Part shown: piece after piece, positions 7,307 through 15,907 of the stretch | How positions within the stretch are numbered: the stretch's first letter is position 1 | How the letters are laid out: each line of letters opens with the position of its first letter | Notes under the pieces: generated by a model | Database searches by the model: none | What the model saw: only the letters and a program-made list of their open reading frames with translations | Told to the model about the DNA's origin: nothing | Program-made: the position numbers and the translations under genes | Assembly: GCF_026966905.1 (NCBI RefSeq) | Contig: NZ_JAPUBN010000007.1 | Location: 1-64,000, forward strand | Direction: 5' to 3' | Source: Marinomonas phaeophyticola | Lineage (GTDB): Bacteria > Pseudomonadota > Gammaproteobacteria > Pseudomonadales > Marinomonadaceae | Length of the DNA stretch: 64,000 nt

Positions 7307-8050
7307 ATGTTCAAGATGATGTTCTTATTTTTGTCAGTTCTTCTCAGTTTTTCTACCTTCGCAGGAGGTATAAAATCAACTCTTTCTAGAGAAAGCATAG
7401 GAGATATTGAGGGGATCCTTAAGGATGAAAGAACATGGTCTGCTCCTGAATTTGTTGCGGAGCAGAGTTACCGACCTAAAGTCGATCAACCTCTTAGTTT
7501 AGGCGTTTTTGATGTTAAACGCCCTTTACCTATTCAACTGACTTTTCTCAAAAAGGAAGATGTGGGGACAGCAAACTGTAGGGCTTATTTTCTTGATAAG
7601 AATTTTTCAGTCAAAGAGGCTAAATTATTTTTTGATCAGCACGCGGGCTCGAAGCTAAAGTTATTAAACGGTCAGCTAGTTAAACTCAAAAGCACTGGTG
7701 GCTCTGCCAGATGGTGTAAATTTACTGATTATAAAGTACTGGCAAGCCAAAAAGAGCTAGAGCAGGAAAGACAGAACAGAATAGCTGAATTTAACTCCTA
7801 TCAATTTGAAGGCACTATAAAAGTCTTTGTGGCTCGTTTGTATCCTTCAAGAATGATTATGTTTAACCTAACAGCGGGGGATATCACGCAGAAAAGCCTA
7901 TTTGAGCGTTGTGATAAGACCCTGACGATAGATCCACCTCTTACGAAATCACAAATAAGGGCGACTGATTATAGGAAGAAAGAGGCGACCGTTAATCTAA
8001 AAATAGAGGGAAGGAAGTGTGTCGCCAAGAGTGTGGTGTTTGACGCTTAA
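7307..8050 (+). CDS. Secreted or periplasmic protein of unknown function
   Basis: The protein has 247 residues. It opens with a clear Sec signal peptide (MFKMMFLFLSVLLSFSTFAGG), with cleavage probable after FA-G near residue 20. GGAG at 7296-7299 fits the ATG. The mature part contains four Cys in two well-spaced pairs (NCRAYF, WCKFTD; RCDKTL, KCVAKS), compatible with disulfides in the periplasm. It may have two related halves: each ends in a Cys-containing strand pattern. No enzyme motif is recognised. It stands alone, between mobile-element debris and the TetR/FabF pair. A lipoprotein is excluded because no lipobox Cys is present. Confidence 0.72.
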   Translation: MFKMMFLFLSVLLSFSTFAGGIKSTLSRESIGDIEGILKDERTWSAPEFVAEQSYRPKVDQPLSLGVFDVKRPLPIQLTFLKKEDVGTANCRAYFLDKNFSVKEAKLFFDQHAGSKLKLLNGQLVKLKSTGGSARWCKFTDYKVLASQKELEQERQNRIAEFNSYQFEGTIKVFVARLYPSRMIMFNLTAGDITQKSLFERCDKTLTIDPPLTKSQIRATDYRKKEATVNLKIEGRKCVAKSVVFDA

Positions 8051-8212
8051 TCATCGATAACCGTTAGTCAAAGAGTGGCTGAAAAATAAAATACTCTGGC
8101 TCCATTGACTCTTCATTTTATGGCAAGGAGATCACTCCTAATGTTTAAATGCTTTGGCTGTGATTACCCAGCCAAAGTTGAAATAAGATGAAATCTAGAT
8201 GTGCCAACGACA

Positions 8213-8288
8213 AGCCATCCAACACCGTATTGATGTTTCCTTGCGCTCTTTCTAAGCAAAAAAATCACACTCAAGTATGAGGAATAAA
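8213..8288 (+). mobile_element. RAYT leader remnant without the gene
   Basis: GCCATCCAACACCGTATTGATGTTTCC aligns with the RAYT 1 leader at 5696-5723, and ACTCAAGTATGAGGAATAAAG aligns with its ribosome-binding end (ACTCAAGGATGAGGGGAAAA). No transposase follows. Right after it comes a short tandem array of TAAAAGTG (8289-8316). It is probably a scar of an excised or decayed copy. Confidence 0.68.
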
Positions 8289-8318
8289 GTATAAAAGTGT
8301 AAAAGTGTAAAAGTGTAA

Positions 8319-8903
8319 TCAGGGTGTTTTAAGTCCGCTATTTAATCGAGAAACAATACGAAGCTTTGCTCGCTTCAAAAAATCCTTTTGCATTGAAGGT
8401 GCAAAAGATCGGGCGATTGCGACAGTCCCTACTAACGAGACTACCGTTTCTTCAGCTAAGGCTTTTGCTTCTCGGTTACCGTGTTTTTCTAGAATACCTT
8501 CTAAACGCTCAACTAAATTATCAAAGCAAGCTTGGTAGGCTTTGCGAACCTTTTCTTCTTTATGGGCGGCATCCGTTACTAGAAATTCCAGAGGTGAAGG
8601 CTCGCTATTTTTTTTACCCCAATTTAGGTAGCGAGTGACTAAGGCTTTAATGTGAGTATCTTTGCCTTCTGTTTGCTTATCGTCACGGGCCCAAAACGCA
8701 TTGGACGTCGCAAACTGCATAGCTGCTTCGTATAAACTACTCTTCCCTGAAAAGTGTGCATAAAAAGCGCCGTGTGTCATATTCGCTTGTTGCATTATTT
8801 GCGTTAGAGTGACTCGATCAAAACCATGTGAGCAAAATAACTTCGCGGCGGCTTGTAATATCCGCTGGCGCGTTTGCTCTTTATGTTCAGGTGTGTAAGG
8901 CAT
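8319..8903 (-). CDS. TetR/AcrR family transcriptional regulator
   Basis: A 194-residue one-component regulator. The N-terminal helix-turn-helix is textbook TetR: TRQRILQAAAKLFCSHG, then VTLTQIMQQANMTHGAFYAHF with the GAFYAHF recognition-helix end. The remaining 130 residues are a helical ligand-binding and dimer domain with no identifiable ligand. It is divergent from the beta-ketoacyl synthase gene at 9041, with 137 bases between the starts. The simplest model is that it represses that gene and itself and is released by a small, perhaps fatty-acyl, ligand. This is inferred from layout only. AAAGGAGAAAAT lies before the ATG. Confidence 0.9.
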   Translation of the reverse strand: MPYTPEHKEQTRQRILQAAAKLFCSHGFDRVTLTQIMQQANMTHGAFYAHFSGKSSLYEAAMQFATSNAFWARDDKQTEGKDTHIKALVTRYLNWGKKNSEPSPLEFLVTDAAHKEEKVRKAYQACFDNLVERLEGILEKHGNREAKALAEETVVSLVGTVAIARSFAPSMQKDFLKRAKLRIVSRLNSGLKTP

Positions 8904-9040
8904 AATTTTCTCCTTTTAGCATCCGACTCAAAATGTATATAGGATCATGGTAGCAGAGCTTTTTAATATTATCTTGATCATATAAAGACTTTCTCTAGCA
9001 TTAGGTTTTTCTTTGTGTCGTAACAACAGAAGGTGAACTC

Positions 9041-10309
9041 ATGTCACTTAAAGATCGTATTGTGATAACAGGTATGGGGTTAGTATCGCCTCTTGGCTTA
9101 GGTGTCGGTTCTGTGTGGGAACGCTTGGTTCGTGGAGAGTCTGGAGTCCGCTTGTTACCAACCACACTGGTCACAGGTCTGAGCACTCATATTGCCGGGC
9201 AAGTTCCAGATCACACAGAACAAGATAATGGTTTGAACGAATCGGATTATCTCTCTCCTAAAGAGCGTAAGCGGGTCGATTTATTCACGTTATTCGCTCT
9301 TGCAGCCTCAGAGGAAGCGTTGGCACAAGCCAATTGGAAACCATCAACTCTTGCGGATCAGGAAGCAACGGCAACCATTATTGCAACAGGGATTGGCGGT
9401 TTACCGACTATCACTCATGCTCAATCTGTTTTGACGAATCAAGGTGCTCGCAGGTTATCGCCTTTTACGGTTCCTGCCTTCCTTGCGAACTTAGCGGCCG
9501 GTAATGTTTCTATCAAATACGGATTCAAAGGGCCACTCGGTACACCAGTAACGGCCTGTGCAGCAGGAGTGCAAGCCATTGGCGATGCAATGCGTTTGCT
9601 GCGAACCGGTGAAGCAAAAGTTGCTTTAGCAGGTGGAACCGAAGCGTGTATCGATCCGTTGTCTCTTTCTGGGTTTGGTGCTTTAAAAGCGCTTTCCACT
9701 CGAAACGCTGATCCAACTAAAGCGTCGCGTCCTTTTGATAAAGAGCGGGAAGGCTTTGTTATGGGTGAAGGCGCGGGATTAGTTGTGTTAGAAACCCTTG
9801 AACATGCCTTAGCCCGCGGCGCTACGCCTTTAGTTGAAGTGGTTGGATACGGAACAAGCGCCGATGCTTATCATTTAACTTCTGGGCCAGAAAGTGGTGA
9901 AGGTGCTGCGCGTGCGATTAACACCGCTTTAGCGATGGCAAACATAACGGCTGACCAAATTGGTTATGTAAATGCTCACGCAACCTCAACTCCAGTTGGC
10001 GATCGTGGTGAGATCAATGCGCTTAGAAAAGTGTTTGGAGACAAGATAAGTGCCGTCGCTATTTCATCAACGAAATCGTCGACTGGGCATTTGTTGGGAG
10101 CGGCTGGTGGTGTGGAAGCTATTTTTAGTGCTCAAGTTATACGCTCTGGTACGTTGCCGCCAACCCTTAATTTAGAGAATGTTGAAGACAGCATGGCTGA
10201 CCTTGATCTGGTGCCATTGGTTTCGCGTGAAAAAAGTGTCAAGTACGTTTTGTGTAATGGTTTTGGTTTTGGTGGCGTGAACGCCGCGTTAATATTGAAG
10301 CGTTATTAA
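9041..10309 (+). CDS. fabF: Beta-ketoacyl-ACP synthase II (FabF-like)
   Basis: A condensing enzyme of 422 residues that elongates acyl-ACP with malonyl-ACP in the cytoplasm. The thiolase-fold C-H-H triad is complete: Cys173 in VTACAAG, His313 in VNAHATSTP and His350 in SSTGHLLGAAGG. The start VITGMGLVSPLG is typical of the KAS II group. There are no acpP, fabD or fabG genes nearby, so this is probably an extra FabF paralogue rather than the housekeeping copy, controlled by the divergent TetR gene. The motif TACAAG instead of the common TACATG near the nucleophile fits a divergent paralogue. AGAAGGTGAAC precedes the ATG. Confidence 0.9.
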   Translation: MSLKDRIVITGMGLVSPLGLGVGSVWERLVRGESGVRLLPTTLVTGLSTHIAGQVPDHTEQDNGLNESDYLSPKERKRVDLFTLFALAASEEALAQANWKPSTLADQEATATIIATGIGGLPTITHAQSVLTNQGARRLSPFTVPAFLANLAAGNVSIKYGFKGPLGTPVTACAAGVQAIGDAMRLLRTGEAKVALAGGTEACIDPLSLSGFGALKALSTRNADPTKASRPFDKEREGFVMGEGAGLVVLETLEHALARGATPLVEVVGYGTSADAYHLTSGPESGEGAARAINTALAMANITADQIGYVNAHATSTPVGDRGEINALRKVFGDKISAVAISSTKSSTGHLLGAAGGVEAIFSAQVIRSGTLPPTLNLENVEDSMADLDLVPLVSREKSVKYVLCNGFGFGGVNAALILKRY

Positions 10310-10318
10310 GTGGGATGG

Positions 10319-10486
10319 ATGCATGGTAATCTAAGACACCCATTTGGTTTATTTTGTGAATTCACTGAAAACTTTTACTTTGTAGGCGTAGATTCTGTTT
10401 TTGTACCGACTAAGAGCATTCAAATGCATGCAGAGCTAATGGCAAAAAATGTGAGCAAGACTCAAGTTGACTATGCCTTTTGTTAA
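10319..10486 (+). CDS. Possible 55-aa ORF overlapping a RAYT-type repeat
   Basis: A short frame starts at ATG 10319, nine bases after fabF, and ends at TAA 10484-10486. The first codons (NLRHPFGLF) are the repeat CTAAGACACCCATTTGG, also seen at 3423 and 5613. The remainder, ENFYFVGVDSVFVPTKSI and what follows, has normal protein-like composition and may be the tail of a decayed gene whose front was replaced by the repeat. No family recognised. It may not be expressed. Confidence 0.3.
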   Translation: MHGNLRHPFGLFCEFTENFYFVGVDSVFVPTKSIQMHAELMAKNVSKTQVDYAFC

Positions 10487-10517
10487 ATTAGGTGTTAAGT
10501 AACAGGTAACCCGGCCT

Positions 10518-11009
10518 ATGATTGACTATGTACAAAGTATGTGGATGCTTGCATCTGATGGAGATAAACAAGGCGTACTCTTTTTTGTTGTTATCTACGC
10601 TTTCGTTATATGCCTATATTCTTCCATACAACAAATATTGATCAGAAGTTGGCCGACCACTAAAGGTCACTTACTGACGGCTTCAATTAAACAGAGGAGT
10701 ACTCCTGAGTTGATTGACACAAATCAGGAATATAAAGTGAATTCGTTATATGTTTATCAGGTGTCTGATAAGGTCTATCAAGGCAAGCGAGTTTCACCTT
10801 GGTTAATCATTGCTTCTCACAATGCTAAATTCTTACTTAAAGCGCAATTAAAGAGTATCCAGAATAATGAAGATGGTACGGTAAATGTATTTTTTAACCC
10901 CAAAAAACCGCAAAAAAGTTATTTGGTTCAACCTGGGGGTTTAGGTATAGCCATTACTTTAGCCATGGCTATTTTACCTATCGTTTTCTATTCACTTGCG
11001 TATTTATAG
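10518..11009 (+). CDS. DUF3592 membrane protein
   Basis: A protein of 163 residues with hydrophobic segments at about 18-38 and 140-160 and a beta-rich soluble domain between them. The pattern RSWPTTKGHLLTASI, then VYQVSDKVYQGKRVSP and VFFNPKKPQKSYLVQPG is that of the DUF3592 family: small inner-membrane proteins whose domain lies outside the membrane. The function of the family is not established. The reading frame is complete. Nothing in the neighbourhood points to a partner. Confidence 0.8.
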   Translation: MIDYVQSMWMLASDGDKQGVLFFVVIYAFVICLYSSIQQILIRSWPTTKGHLLTASIKQRSTPELIDTNQEYKVNSLYVYQVSDKVYQGKRVSPWLIIASHNAKFLLKAQLKSIQNNEDGTVNVFFNPKKPQKSYLVQPGGLGIAITLAMAILPIVFYSLAYL

Positions 11010-11205
11010 TCAAGTAATAAATGGATGGTTAGTGATCCCGCTCGTTATAAAAATAGACAGACACCTCACTTTGATACTTGGCTTTAGGACGTGGCATTTA
11101 AAGAGATTAAAAAACCTAAATCCTATTATGCTCATGATCTATCTCTTTCTTCTTTCCTACTGTCATAAAACCGTAGCCGAATTGCCTTAGAAGTGACATT
11201 TCCAA

Positions 11206-11261
11206 CCTTTAGCATAAAAGCATCAAACGCGTTAAGCCGCTAACCTCCTGTAGGCTAAAGG
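11206..11261 (+). promoter_or_regulatory. Inverted repeat covering the ribosome binding site
   Basis: CCTTTAGC (11206-11213) pairs with GCTAAAGG (11254-11261), eight perfect base pairs around a 40-base loop. The right arm contains the AAAGG that serves the ATG at 11270. If formed in the mRNA it would hide the ribosome binding site. The long loop makes this tentative. Confidence 0.3.
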
Positions 11262-11269
11262 AAAATAAG

Positions 11270-12091
11270 ATGCAAACTCGTTACCGCTCTGTCTTTATCT
11301 CAGATGTTCACCTAGGTACTCGTGCCTGCCAAGCAAATCACCTGCTCGATTTTCTTAATACAATAGAGTGTGAAACCTTATACTTAGTAGGAGATATTAT
11401 TGATCTCTATGAAATGCAGAAAAAAGCCTATTTCACCGAAGAGCACAGGCAAATTATCAGCCTTATTATGCAGAAAGCCCGCGAAGGGACCAAAGTTATC
11501 TATATACCAGGTAATCATGACGCTTTTTTCAGACAGTTAGCAGGGCAAAGTATTGCAGGGATTGATATTAAGTTGAACGATATTTACACCAGCGTAGATG
11601 GTCGCCAATTTTACGTCAGTCACGGAGATGAATTTGATCAGGTAGTAAAGATAAGTCCTCTTTTATTAGCCATTGGTGACCGAGCCCACGGTCTAATGTT
11701 AAACCTAAATAACTGGGTAAATGGCATTCGAAAATTGATTGGCCGACCCTATTGGTCCTTTGCAAACTACATCAAAAATCATATCAATAAAGCCAAACAA
11801 TTTATAAGTCGTTTTGAACAGGCGGCATTAAAATCGGCTGAAAGCCATAATGTGGATGGGTTCATTTGTGGTCATATCCACTACGCTTCTTTTCGCCTAC
11901 AACACGGCAAGCTTTATTGTAATGATGGGGATTGGGTAGAGGACTGCTCGGCGTTAGTTGAAAGTGAACAAGGTGTGTTTAGCTTACTCCACTGGTCTGA
12001 AAACCCTCATACTATAGCTGTAGAGCCTGAATTAGAAACCCAATGGGGAACAAAATCAAAAACAACGTCTGGCCCAATAAAATATACCTGA
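11270..12091 (+). CDS. LpxH-like metallophosphoesterase
   Basis: A calcineurin-like phosphoesterase of 273 residues in the COG2908 group, related to UDP-2,3-diacylglucosamine diphosphatase (LpxH) of lipid A synthesis. All metal-binding motifs are present: SDVHLG (near 11), GDIID (near 43), GNHD (near 81), SHGDEFD (near 117) and CGHIH (near 201). A helical insertion with amphipathic segments lies between the last two, as in membrane-associated LpxH enzymes. It differs from classical LpxH in the insert (GRPYWSFANYIK) and may be a paralogue, so I give no symbol. It stands alone, and its ribosome binding site may be masked by the hairpin at 11206-11261. Confidence 0.82.
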   Translation: MQTRYRSVFISDVHLGTRACQANHLLDFLNTIECETLYLVGDIIDLYEMQKKAYFTEEHRQIISLIMQKAREGTKVIYIPGNHDAFFRQLAGQSIAGIDIKLNDIYTSVDGRQFYVSHGDEFDQVVKISPLLLAIGDRAHGLMLNLNNWVNGIRKLIGRPYWSFANYIKNHINKAKQFISRFEQAALKSAESHNVDGFICGHIHYASFRLQHGKLYCNDGDWVEDCSALVESEQGVFSLLHWSENPHTIAVEPELETQWGTKSKTTSGPIKYT

Positions 12092-12230
12092 AAGCAAAGC
12101 CTATGTGGTTGGCGATTTATCACCCTTAACCGACCAGCACGACCTCCACGCTAGACATTCCGCCTATCATAGGTCGATAGCAAAATAGAGTGCCCCCTTA
12201 GTAACACAGGTTTCACTCTATTATTCCTGT

Positions 12231-12413
12231 TTACGACTTCACAAAACACGTCTTATACGGTTGATAGGTATCATACAGCCAATTAAATACAAAAGTGTAA
12301 ATCAAAATAAAGATTAAAAAACCGGCTTCCAAAAGAATCGCAGATAACCAAGTGATATTTAAATACCACGCTACCGTCGGCAAAGTAACAATCACCATAC
12401 CGAATTCAAATCC
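12231..12413 (-). pseudogene. C-terminal fragment of a PACE family efflux pump
   Basis: Reading leftward from 12413, the frame gives 60 residues starting GFEFGMVIVTLPTVAW and continuing LEAGFLIFILIYTFVFNW, then a TAA stop at 12231-12233. This is the second BTP (bacterial transmembrane pair) domain of the proteobacterial antimicrobial compound efflux family, the chlorhexidine pump AceI and relatives. The first BTP domain and the start are gone. The break falls exactly where the LysR remnant begins on the other strand. It is too short to be functional. Confidence 0.8.
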
Positions 12414-12938
12414 AAATCAGAGGTCACTTTAGAGTTTTTAAGTGCCTCTAGCTTGGATATTATTGATATGCTCAAAGAAGGTAAAATGCTTACAGGCATT
12501 ATCTTTAGTGAATTAGACATACCGAGCTATTTAGACTTTGATTGCCTAGGAACGATTAGTTTTGACTTATATGTTGCGAAATCTCATCCATTGGCTAAAT
12601 TAGTCAGTAAAAATATGGATGATCTTAAATTACACAGGCAATAGCTTATCCGCTCACGTAACACTCAAACCAGTAGTTTCCAGCTTAGAGTGAGCCCAGA
12701 TGTGTGGTACGCAGACAATTATTTTTTATTACTAGAACTAACGTTACAAGGTCATGGTTGGGGCTTACTGCCTAACCACATTGTCTCTGAATCGGTTGAA
12801 AATGAAGATCTCATTAAGCTCCCTCTCGCCTCTCAAGGGATGGGGTGGCACGCCAATATCGATGTGTTACAGCACCAGCAGCATAGTGATTTACCCATAT
12901 TCAAAGATCTTAGGCTATTACTAAACGATTTTTTATAA
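12414..12938 (+). pseudogene. LysR-type regulator remnant, no DNA-binding domain, one stop
   Basis: A single frame from about 12414 encodes the effector-binding half of a LysR regulator: SEVTLEFLSASSLDIIDMLK, then FDLYVAKSHPLAK, then after a TAG at 12642-12644 it continues in the same frame (LIRSRNTQTSSFQLRVSPD, LQGHGWGLLPNHIVSE) to the stop at 12938. The helix-turn-helix domain is absent and one CAG-to-TAG change would explain the nonsense codon. PACE pumps are usually divergent from a LysR activator (AceR in Acinetobacter), so this is the regulator of the pump fragment next to it. Confidence 0.82.
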
Positions 12939-13163
12939 CTCCTCGTTATGATATAAACCAACCAAAAATTGTTTGTGTGATCACCTCGACTGTCGTTACT
13001 ATTTTAGGCGTCTGCATACTATAGGTTATATGCTATTCTGCTGCACAAATGTAATCGACTCAGCTCATTATTCCAGAGCTTACTTTTCGAACTCGCATTA
13101 AGCGTTTACATTCATCGTTTAAATATAGGGCAATGCCCTACTCTGTCCTTAAGGGATTTGTGC

Positions 13164-13871
13164 ATGACTGACTATCGTAAACAGTTTTGGCTAGGTGTAA
13201 GGGATTTATTACCATTAGTATCCGGTGTGCTGCCGTTTGGTTTAATTACAGGAGCTACTGGCGTTTCATTAGGTATGACGCCAGAAATGGTCATGGGAAT
13301 GACGGTTCTTTTCTTTGCTGGCTCAGCGCAACTAGCCGCCTATTCTCTCATTCAAGATAATGCCCCTTTTGTCATCATTCTACTTACCGCTGTGGTCATT
13401 AATTTACGTTTTGTGATCTACAGTGCAACCTTTGCCCCCTTACTAGGGCCATTAAAAAAGCGTTATCGGTTCCCATTAGCGTATATGTTATCTGATCAAG
13501 TTTACGGGCTGTGTTCAATGCCAGATCAACAACAAAAAACCGATTCAGAACGACTTTGGTACCTCACCGGAGTATCTATCTCTATGGCATTAAGTTGGAT
13601 ATTGTCGGTTATATTAGGAGTCGCTATCGGCGCCAGCATTCCTGCTCACTGGTCTCTTGAATTCACCATACCACTTGCTTTCTTAGCTATGTTGGTTACC
13701 ACCATTAGTAATCGCCTACTCTTTTTTGTAGCCATTATCTCTGGCAGTTGTGCTATCGCTTTCCAATTACTCCCCTATAACGCAGGTTTTATCCTTGCGG
13801 TTACCGCTGGAGTAAGTTGTGGCCTCTTCATACCAGAATTATTTAAAAAGCGGAGCAATAAACATGGATAA
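13164..13871 (+). CDS. azlC: AzlC family branched-chain amino acid exporter, large subunit
   Basis: An inner-membrane protein of 235 residues with seven to eight hydrophobic segments. It matches the AzlC family in GVLPFGLITGATGVSLGM, FFAGSAQLAAYSLI and VVINLRFVIYSATFAP. With AzlD it forms a two-component exporter (in Bacillus for 4-azaleucine, in other bacteria for branched-chain amino acids or methionine). The ATG at 13164 has AAGGGA at 13151-13156 and is preferred to the in-frame TTG at 13158. Its stop overlaps the azlD start by eight bases, so the two are translationally coupled. Confidence 0.92.
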   Translation: MTDYRKQFWLGVRDLLPLVSGVLPFGLITGATGVSLGMTPEMVMGMTVLFFAGSAQLAAYSLIQDNAPFVIILLTAVVINLRFVIYSATFAPLLGPLKKRYRFPLAYMLSDQVYGLCSMPDQQQKTDSERLWYLTGVSISMALSWILSVILGVAIGASIPAHWSLEFTIPLAFLAMLVTTISNRLLFFVAIISGSCAIAFQLLPYNAGFILAVTAGVSCGLFIPELFKKRSNKHG

Positions 13872-14193
13872 TTTGACTCTCTGGCTGTTGTTTATCGCCG
13901 CTGGCTTAGGCACTTTTTTGGTACGACTTTCCTTTATTCAATTACATGGCAGTACCGAAGCGCTAATCCAACGTAGCAAAAAAATCCTGATGCTATTGCC
14001 TCCTGCAATTTTGGCTGCGCTCTGCGTTCCCGCACTTGTTTTTACCCGCCCAGCAACAGAGTATCAAATAGCCCCTTCACAGTTAGTCGCTGCGGCCGTC
14101 ACCATTTTCATCGCTAAATACAGTCGCAGCGTCTTTTGGCCAGTGGTCGGGGGAATGCTTTGCTTTTGGTTAGTTCAATATATTATCCACTAA
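13864..14193 (+). CDS. azlD: AzlD family exporter, small subunit
   Basis: A small membrane protein of 109 residues with three to four hydrophobic segments (LWLLFIAAGLGTFLVRLSF, LMLLPPAILAALCVPAL, WPVVGGMLCFWLVQYI). The motif TFLVRLSF followed by PPAILAAL is typical of AzlD. I take the ATG at 13864, inside the end of azlC and preceded by GGAG, not the longer frame from 13819. The two genes form a bicistron with no regulator next to it; the region upstream carries the LysR remnant, which belongs to another system. Confidence 0.9.
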   Translation: MDNLTLWLLFIAAGLGTFLVRLSFIQLHGSTEALIQRSKKILMLLPPAILAALCVPALVFTRPATEYQIAPSQLVAAAVTIFIAKYSRSVFWPVVGGMLCFWLVQYIIH

Positions 14194-14331
14194 ACATTCG
14201 CACTACCCCTTTAAACTCAGGTACTTCTTATTAAAAAGTCGAAGGTTAAAATACCTTTTCGATGATAGGTTACTAAGAGTTCGGGGGTTACTGATGCTCA
14301 CTAAACACCGTCTTGGCGTTTTGTCGCCTCT

Positions 14332-15123
14332 TCATTTCTTTTTAGGAAGACTCCAAGGAAACAGCCACATTTGGACCCATTGCACAGACTTAAAAAGCAA
14401 AAGACTGATAATAGAAAGAAAAATAAGCCCCGCAAAGGCTTGAGGAATCTTAAAGAAAGAGGTGGAAAACTGGATAAAATAACCAAGACCTTCTTCTGCT
14501 GCAACAAACTCCGCCACCACAGCCCCAATAATCGCCAGAGTAATAGAGACTCTTAAACCACTAAATATGTGGGGAATTGCATAAGGAATACGTATTTGCC
14601 ACGTTTCACGATAACGCGGTGCTCGCAATGACTTACTCAACTCAATCATTTCTGGTGGCGTTTCTAACATGCCGGTTGTTGTAGACACAACCAAGGGAAA
14701 GAAAGTAATAAGACAAGTAATTAGTACTCGCGATGGGTCATCGGTACCAAGCAACACAATAATTAACGGCGCTACTGCCACAACTGGCGTAGATTGAATG
14801 ACGATCAATGCAGGGTAAAGCACTCGATTCATGAGTTCAGAACGCATCATGCCAATGGACAATGGTATAGCTATTATTATAGATAAAAAGAACCCCATTA
14901 ATGCCACACGCAACGTTGCCCATAGATGAGTCATCCAACGGGAAAACTCCACATTTAAAAAGGCAGTAATAATAGAGGAAGGCGCAGGTAATATATAATT
15001 AGGAACCTTTCCAAATACACAAATGCATTCCCATAAAAGTACTAACCCTATAAAAAATAATCCAGGAGCAAAACGATTTACTTGTTGCTTACACCAAAAC
15101 TTAAACGGGTACGTTTGGTTCAT
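14332..15123 (-). CDS. ABC importer permease, nitrate/sulfonate/pyrimidine type
   Basis: A permease of 263 residues with about six membrane segments, of the SsuC/TauC/ThiX type. The cytoplasmic EAA loop that touches the ATPase is visible as ELSKSLRAPRYRETWQIRIPYAIPHIFSGLR. It is the third gene of the leftward operon binding protein, ATPase, permease. Its start overlaps the end of the ATPase gene by 23 bases, which implies coupled translation. The C-terminus is rich in Trp and basic residues. The substrate is not determined by the permease sequence. Confidence 0.9.
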   Translation of the reverse strand: MNQTYPFKFWCKQQVNRFAPGLFFIGLVLLWECICVFGKVPNYILPAPSSIITAFLNVEFSRWMTHLWATLRVALMGFFLSIIIAIPLSIGMMRSELMNRVLYPALIVIQSTPVVAVAPLIIVLLGTDDPSRVLITCLITFFPLVVSTTTGMLETPPEMIELSKSLRAPRYRETWQIRIPYAIPHIFSGLRVSITLAIIGAVVAEFVAAEEGLGYFIQFSTSFFKIPQAFAGLIFLSIISLLLFKSVQWVQMWLFPWSLPKKK

Positions 15124-15904
15124 AAATATATCCTCGTATTATGTCGGTTAATTCAGCAAAGCGAGGGGAATTAATGGTTTTCGAGGTTCGAGGACGAGCC
15201 AAGTCTACTTCAATTAAATCCATTACGGTCCCAGGGCGTTTACTCATAACAAGAATACGATCTGATAACAGCACGGCCTCGCTGATGGAGTGAGTGATAA
15301 AAAGTACTGTTTTCGGGTGCTCACGCCAAATATCCAACAGATCGAAACCGATTTGCTCCCGCGTCAATGCATCGAGAGCAGAAAAAGGTTCATCCATTAA
15401 CAAAATATCAGGGTTTAAAAGCAAAGCTCGTACAATACCAACTCGCTGCTGCATCCCTCCAGACAATTCATCCGGCATCTTATCGGCAAATTGCATCAAT
15501 CCTGCCATTTCCAATAATTCATTAGCACGAACCTCATCAGCACTCGAATAACGGCCATATTTATGTTTCAAAGGAAACAGAACGTTTTTACGGACGGTTA
15601 ACCAAGGCAACAAATTGGCTTTTTGAAATACAATACCCACATCATCACGAGGTTCTGTCACTGGCAAGTTGAACACAGACACACTTCCATGGGATGGCAC
15701 CAATAACCCAGCTACCATTCTCAACAAAGTTGATTTTCCGCACCCAGAAGGGCCGACAACGGCCACAAATTCATGTCGGTGAATGTCCAGATCAATATCT
15801 TGCACTACCATTGGCGAATTAGGGTGTGGGTCGTATTTATGACCCACACCTTTCAAACTGACATAAGTAAGGTTTTTATCTGTCTTATTAGGAACCGGTC
15901 CCAT
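15101..15904 (-). CDS. ABC importer ATP-binding protein
   Basis: A nucleotide-binding subunit of 267 residues. Walker A is GPSGCGKST (near 54-62), the signature is LSGGMQQR, Walker B is ILLMDEPFSALD and the switch His is in FITHSISEA. It belongs with the SsuB/TauB/ThiZ group by its length and the sequence VGIVFQKANLLPWLTV. It lies three bases downstream of the binding-protein gene and overlaps the permease gene, so the three form one operon. Confidence 0.93.
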   Translation of the reverse strand: MGPVPNKTDKNLTYVSLKGVGHKYDPHPNSPMVVQDIDLDIHRHEFVAVVGPSGCGKSTLLRMVAGLLVPSHGSVSVFNLPVTEPRDDVGIVFQKANLLPWLTVRKNVLFPLKHKYGRYSSADEVRANELLEMAGLMQFADKMPDELSGGMQQRVGIVRALLLNPDILLMDEPFSALDALTREQIGFDLLDIWREHPKTVLFITHSISEAVLLSDRILVMSKRPGTVMDLIEVDLARPRTSKTINSPRFAELTDIIRGYIYEPNVPV

Positions 15905-15907
15905 AGG

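Noticed and set aside
7213-7398. 61-residue leftward ORF covering the start of the secreted-protein gene
   Set aside because: It overlaps a better supported gene on the other strand and crosses the palindrome at 7260-7284.
10996-11190. 64-residue ORF overlapping the end of the DUF3592 gene
   Set aside because: It has an unlikely composition, no ribosome binding site and no family; treated as chance.
12453-12938. Two separate small genes of 63 and 82 codons
   Set aside because: They are in the same frame, separated by one TAG, and both match consecutive parts of a LysR effector domain, so they are one decayed gene.
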